Assembly (NCBI GenBank): GCA_017413145.1
Contig: JAFPUX010000329.1
Span: 1 to 7,114 of the forward strand
Source of the DNA: Kiritimatiellia bacterium
GTDB lineage: Bacteria; Verrucomicrobiota; Kiritimatiellia; RFP12; UBA3636
DNA length: 7,114 nt
Reading direction: 5' to 3'
Part shown: positions 1 to 6,200 of the stretch, in pieces
How positions within the stretch are numbered: position 1 is the stretch's first letter
Layout of the letters: every line of letters starts with the position of its first letter
Notes under the pieces: generated by a model
What the model saw: only the letters and a program-made list of their open reading frames with translations
Told to the model about the DNA's origin: nothing
Databases searched by the model: none
Program-made: the position numbers and the translations under genes

Positions 1-13
1 GCGGGGCGGCGCA

Positions 14-41
14 GTGAAAAGTGAAAAGAGAAAAGTGAAAA
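14..41. repeat. Heptamer tandem repeat (GTGAAAA)n, four units
   Basis: Four head-to-tail 7-base units occur: GTGAAAA at 14-20 and 21-27, the variant GAGAAAA at 28-34, and GTGAAAA at 35-41. The tract is A-rich inside otherwise very G-rich DNA and sits about 170 bases upstream of the start codon. It is too far from the ATG to be a ribosome binding site. It could be a simple-sequence intergenic repeat or an A-tract upstream element; nothing in the window decides between these. Confidence 0.8.
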
Positions 42-51
42 GAGGGGGGGA

Positions 52-82
52 GGACCGGCGGGACGGGCGGGGACCGGCGGGA
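52..82. repeat. Pair of 12-bp direct repeats
   Basis: GGACCGGCGGGA occurs at 52-63 and again, identically, at 71-82, with a start-to-start distance of 19 bases. The spacer CGGGCGG is also G-rich. The pair may be a paired protein-binding site upstream of the promoter, or simple local duplication in low-complexity G-rich DNA. The latter is at least as likely. Confidence 0.55.
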
Positions 83-141
83 TCGGCAAGGGGGAGGCGG
101 CGGGGAGGGGCGACAAAAATGGAGGGGGGAGGGGAAAAGGC

Positions 142-170
142 TTGATGGGGAGGGTGGGGAGGAGTAAAAT
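142..170 (+). promoter_or_regulatory. Candidate sigma-70-type promoter
   Basis: A -35-like TTGATG at 142-147 (4 of 6 to TTGACA) and a -10-like TAAAAT at 165-170 (5 of 6 to TATAAT) are separated by an ideal 17 bases. This predicts a transcript start near 177 and a 5' leader of roughly 33 bases carrying the Shine-Dalgarno sequence. It is the only short AT-rich pair close to the gene. The spacer is nearly all G and A. The match was made by eye, and in a non-model phylum the promoter consensus may differ. Confidence 0.5.
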
Positions 171-194
171 AGTCTCGCAAGTGTTGTTTCCGAA

Positions 195-200
195 GAGGAG
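195..200 (+). promoter_or_regulatory. Shine-Dalgarno site for the giant CDS
   Basis: GAGGAG at 195-200 lies 9 bases before the ATG at 210 and is the best ribosome binding match in the leader. The same frame has a TAA stop at 165-167 and no other ATG between that stop and 210. The site together with the signal peptide therefore fixes the start. Confidence 0.85.
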
Positions 201-209
201 AAGAAGACG

Positions 210-3200
210 ATGAAAAAGATTGGCATTTTGGCGGTCATGGCGGCGGCGGTGTCGGCGGCGGCGTCCGGCGCGACGATCAACATCGGGACGCTGGAGGAGT
301 TGCAGCTGTTCATGCAGAACGCCCACAATCCGCCCTACTACGCGGGCGACACGGTCAAGCTCACGGCCGACATCGACTGCGGGGGCGGGCAGTTCACGTC
401 CGGCTACTCGCCGGTCGGGACGGTTTTCAAGGGCACGTTCGACGGGCAGGGGCACAAGATTTTCAATTTCTCCAACAAGGGGAATTCCCCCGGCACCGGG
501 AACGAGGGCAAGTACGGCGTGGCGATGTTCGACATCGCGCGCGACGGGGCGGTGATCAAGAACCTCACGCTCGAAGGGAACTTCGACGACGGCGCGGCGA
601 GCCCCGACTATGCGGCGGCGTTCGCGGCCTACGCGATCGGCAACACGAACGGGACGCTCGGCCTCACTCTCGATAACTGCCACTTCAAGGGGCGCGTGTC
701 GAACTACCGCTCGGCCGCGGCGTTCGTCGGATACGCCGTACACGGCACCGGCGCGCCGGACGGCCGGGTCCTCTACATGACGAACTGCACGGCGGACGGG
801 ACGGTTTTGTCCGACAACTCGTACGTAGTCGGCGGGCTCGTGGCGAACGGCGAGGCCGTCGAGGCGGCGGATTGCTCGTTCGAGGGGGCCGCGACCGGAC
901 GCTGGACGCTCGGCGGACTCATCGGCAGGGCGGTGGACTGCTCCTTCGAGCGTTGCTCGTTCGAGGGGACGCTGGGGTCGGAGTCCGACGTCCCCGGCGG
1001 CTCGAACGGCGGCTGCGGCGGGCTGGTGGGCTTCGCCTCGAACTCGGTTTTCCGCGCGTGCTCGTCGGACGCGGACATCGCGTGGAACATCAACACGGAT
1101 CCCTACGACCCGGATGGGCGCATCGATTCCTACAACTTCACCGCCGATGGCGGCGCGGCGGGCGTGACCTGCGGTTCGTCCGCCTTCTACGACTGCACGG
1201 CGGCCGGGACGCTGCTGGCCAAGCACGGCTACGGCGGCGGGTTCGTCGGCTGGACGGCGGGCTCCGAAATCTTCTCGAACTGCGTGACGGAGGTCACGCT
1301 CCAGCCGGACGCTAGATACAGCAACACGCACGGCCACGGCGGTTTCGCGTCGACCGTCGCCTCCGACGGCGCGCTTTTCGTCGATTGCACGACGCGCTCG
1401 CAGGGGAACAACATCGTCGGCGGTTTCTTCAACAACCAGCACCCGCGGAAGGGCTTCACCGTCGGCTCCAACACCTTCCGCCGTTGCCACGTGGAAAATG
1501 TCCCGGCCCAGAGTGCCGGTTTCTGCTCGGGCGCGTGGAACTGCACCTTCGAGGGCTGCACGGTGCGCGGCGGAACGGGAGACGCCGGCTTTGTCTACAG
1601 CGCCGGCCGGCAGCCGGACAACCAGTGGGACTCCAACTACAGCTACGAACAGACCAGCACCTACACCGACTGCTCCGTTCTCGGCACGCGGGCGCCCTTC
1701 GGCTTTGTCGAGTGGTCCAACTACAGCGAAAAGAACGGCCACACCAACGTCTTCCGCCGGTGCCGCGCGGGGTGCATCTACGGGAACAGCGACCTCTCCG
1801 GCGCCACCGACGCAGGTTTCGGCTACACCCTCAGCAAGGGAACGCTCATCGAGGACTGCGCGGCCTACGGCATCGCGGACTTGGGCGATTTCGACGGCGG
1901 CTTCGCAGCCTCCGTCAGCTCCGGCGCGACGATTCGCCGCTCGGTGGCCGCCGTGATCCCGCGCGCCACCGACAACCGGACCGCGGGCTTCGCCTACACC
2001 CTCTATTCCGGTGCAGTCGTCGAGGACTGCTACGCGGTCTGCGGCCCCGTCTCGTCGGCGGTTTGGGGGAACGGCTACTACGACTACCAGATTGACTATC
2101 AGGGCGGGTTCGTGAAAAGCTGCCGAATCGGCCAGACCGAGGGCAGCTCGCCGATCCGGCGCTCGTTCGCGCTTTGGCCCGTCCCCGCCACGACCTGCCC
2201 CTACGTCGGCTCGTTCGCGGCGGTCACGCCCTACAGCGACTACTCCACCAACTACTTCGAAGACTGCTACCGTCCCGAGGAATCGCCAATCGGCGACTGC
2301 AACAACTCGGATGCGGAAGGTGTGGAGGCGCTTAGCAAAGCGGAGTTCGCGACGGCGACGGCGGCGACGATGCCGAACTACGATTTCAACCATGTCTGGC
2401 ACGCGCCGAACGGGGCCGCGTCGAGCCCGTATCTCGACGCATCGGTGGACGAAAACGGCGATTTCTGGTTCCTCGCGGCGGTGATTGGCGCGGAGGGGCG
2501 GATTCTCGTGAACGGGGAAGCGCCGAAGGAGGCGTATGCGGCGGGGGCGCGCCTCAAGGTCAAGGCGGTCGCGGACGATCCCGACCTGCCGTTCGCGGGT
2601 TGGGTGGGCGAAGGCTTCGAGGACCCGGCGGCGCAGGAGACTTGGTACACGGTGAAGAACGTTTCCGCCATCGCCGCGAAGTTCTGCACTCCGATTTACA
2701 CGGTGAATGACTGGACGAACATGGTCCATGCCAGCTCCGAATCCAGCATCACGGGCGCCTATGCGCTCATGAACGACCTCGACTTCACCGACTACCTGGC
2801 GGCGAACGGCTGGAACTATGTCACTCCCTACGGCACGTTTGCCGGGAAATTCTTCGGACAGGGGCACACGATCCGCGGGCTTGTTTCGACGAACGGCTAT
2901 TTCAGCACGACGCGGGCGCTCTTCGACAAGATCTCGGACGGCGCGGAAATCCGCGACCTCACGGTCGAATCGGCCGTGTATCCGGGCAGCGGCATCGACA
3001 ACGACTACAACACCGTCTGCATGGCGGGCCTCGTGCGCGAAGTCGGGAGCGGCTGTCTCATTTCCAACTGCCACACGCGGGTTGACTACCACGGCCAGTT
3101 CCCGCCTTGGGCGGAGGAGCACGCCTATGCGACGAGCAAGTACTACGGCCTCGCCTACAACGTCAGCGGGACGGACATCCGCATCGTCGATTGCTCGGTG

Positions 3201-6200
3201 GAAGGGACGATGGCCGGATGCTCGGAGGTGGCGGGCCTCATCGGATACGCGGACCTCACGGGCGGCGAAATCGCGCGGTGCAGCGCGATGGGCCATTTCA
3301 GCGCGACGAACAGCCGGAGCAGTCCCTACGGGCGGGCGAGCGGGTTCGCGGGGGAAATCACGCTGCGGAACGGCGCGACGGTGCGCGAGTGCTTCGCGGC
3401 GGGCGTGGTCGAGGGCGCGTACTACGGGAGCGGCTTCGCTTACCAGATAGCGTTGTGTGACGACCAGTCCGTGGTGCGCGACTGCTACTCTACGGCGGAG
3501 GTCGTCACCCGCGAAGGCGGCGGCATCAACGACTACGGCAATGCGACGGGCTTCGCCCAGCGCATCAACGACAACAACGACGAAGGCGGCGTGACAATCG
3601 CCAACTGCTGGTTCGGCGGCACGGCGAGGGCGTTGAGCGAGAACGGGCACTCCTACGGATTCGCGTATTATCCGGATCCGTATGGCGACATTGCGTACGA
3701 GAACTGCAAGTTCGTCCAGTCCGGGAACGCGGGCGAGGAGATGGAGGGGACGACGGGGGTGGCGGCGATCGCGAAGGGGGCGCGGCTCGACTCCGACTCG
3801 TGGCCCGGGTTCGATTTCACCGATGTCTGGGCAATCGACGAGTTCGCGACCTCGCCGTATTTCCCCTGGTCGCTGAAGGACGGCGGATTCCGCCTCTTCG
3901 CGATGGACGAGGAGCCGGGAACGGCCATCTCCCACCCGGCCGTCGCCGAGTTCGGTGCCTATACCCACGTCACCGCCGACTCGGAGCGGGCGCTCGTCGT
4001 CGATGCGTGGTGCGGCGCGGCGGACTACCGCAACGACACGCAGCCGATGGCCGATGTCCTCGGCGACAACCACCGGACCCTCCGCTGCACGTGGAAGGCC
4101 GCGCCGGAACCCGATCCGGCGGTGACGCAGACCGTGGTTTTCGTCGGCTACGGCGGAACCCCCGACACGCAGACGGCAACGTACGTGCAGGGCGGGAAGT
4201 ACGACCCGCTGCCGGACGACCCGGCGTTGGCGGACCGCGTGTTCGGCGGGTGGTTCTCGCTGCCGGAGGGAGGGGCGGAGATCACGACGAATTCGACGGT
4301 GACGGCGGTGTCCAACCGGACGCTGTACGCGCATTGGAAGGCGTACCAGACCGTGACGTTCGAGCCGAACGGCGGGACGTGCGAGCCGCAGGGGGCCGTG
4401 TACGAGGTCGGCTTCCCCTACGGGGCGTTGGCGACGGGGGTGCGCGAGGGGTACACACTGGCCGGGTGGTTCGACGCGGCGGAGGGCGGGACGCAGGTGA
4501 CGCCCGCGATGACGGCGGCCGAGGCGGGGGCGAAGACGCTCTATGCGCACTGGTCGGCGAACCAGTACAGCGTCGGGCTGTTCCGGATCAGTGGCACCGG
4601 CGGGACGACGAACGTCATGGCGACGTTCGATTCGCCGATGCCGGCAATCAAGCCCCCGACGGGCTACACCGGCCACACCTTCGAGGGGTACTGGACCGAG
4701 CGCGACGGCGCAGGGACGAAGTACTACAACGCCGACGGCACGAGCGCGCGCGACTGGGACATCGCGGCGGCGACGAACCTCTACGGGTACTGGCCGGGGA
4801 ACCGGTACACCGCGACGTTCGACAAGCAGGGCGGCACCGGCGGCTCGTCGAACGCGGCGGTGACGTACGACCAGATCGTTCCCGCCGTCACGATCCCGGC
4901 GCGGACCGGCTACGATTTCCAGGGCTACTTCACGGAGCCGAACGGCAAGGGCACCCAGTACTGGCGTTACAACGGCCAGGGCGACGCGTACTGGATGCTG
5001 ACGGAGGACAGGACGCTCTATGCGTCGTGGTACGCGAAGTTCTACTCCGTGTCCTTCGACAAGCAGGGCGGTTCGGGCGGCTGGTCGAACATCGGCGTGT
5101 CCTACGGCGAGATGCTGCCGTTCATGGGCGAGCTGCCGACGAAGGACGGTTGCTCGTTCGGCGGCTACTGGTCCGAGCCGAACGGCGGCGGCGTCCAGTA
5201 TTACGCCGCGGACGGCGAGCCCCTCCGGAGCTGGACCACGGACGGCAACGGGAGGCTGTACGCGAAGTGGACGGGGGCCGCTGCGAAGCAGACGGTGACG
5301 TTCGACGCGAACGGGGGGACGTGCGGGACGAAGACGAAGAAGTACACGCAGGGGGAGACGTACGGGACGCTGCCGACGGCGACGAAGAAGGGGTACGCGC
5401 TGGCGGGGTGGTACACGGCGAAGACGGGGGGGAGCAAGGTGACGGCGTCGAGCACGGTGACGGCGACGGCGAAGCGGACGTTGTACGCGCGGTGGACGAC
5501 GAAGCAGACGGCCAAGTTCAACGCGAACGGCGGGAAGTGCTCGACGGCGAGCAAGACGTACACGATCGGGAAGAAGTATTCGACGCTGCCGACGGCGACG
5601 TGGGCCGGGCACGCGGTGTTCACGGCGTGGTACACGGCGGCGACCGGGGGGACGAAGATCACGACGGCAAGCACGGTGAACGCGGCGGCGGTGCGGACGC
5701 TGTACGCGCACTGGACGACGAGCCAGACGGTGACGTTCGACGCGAACGGGGGGACGTGCGCGACGAAGACGAAGAAGGCGACGATGGCGAAGGCGTACGG
5801 GACGCTGCCGACGCCGACGCGGAAGGGGTACGCGTTTGTCGGGTGGTACACGGCGAAGACCGGGGGGAGCAAGGTTACGGCGACGTCGAAGGCGACGGTC
5901 GCGACGAAACGGACGCTGTACGCGCGGTGGACGACGAAGCAGACGGCCAAGTTCGACGCGAACGGAGGGACGTGCGCGACGGCCAGCAAGACGTTCACGG
6001 TCGCGAAGAAGTACGCGGGGCTGCCGACGGCGACGTGGGCCGGGCACGCGGTGTTCGCGGGGTGGTGGACGGCGAAGAGCGGCGGGACGAAGATCACGGC
6101 GTCGAGCACGGTGAACGCCGCGACGACGCGGACGCTGTACGCGCACTGGTCGACGGCGCAGACGGTGAAGTTCGACGCGAACGGAGGGACGTGCGGGACG

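Noticed and set aside
1..141. A gene or terminator upstream of the promoter
   Set aside because: The stretch is purine-rich low-complexity sequence. I found no convincing ORF, tRNA-like fold or hairpin followed by a T run on either strand.
210..272. Lipoprotein signal peptide
   Set aside because: There is no Cys after the hydrophobic segment. The residues around the likely cleavage site (Ser-Gly-Ala then Thr) fit ordinary signal peptidase I cleavage.
220..3928. Other short frames on both strands across the GLUG region (for example 220-555, 1385-2095, 2818-3450 and antisense 2378-2689)
   Set aside because: All lie within the giant CDS, and their products are Arg/Ser/Ala-rich with no motif. 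High GC makes such chance frames common.
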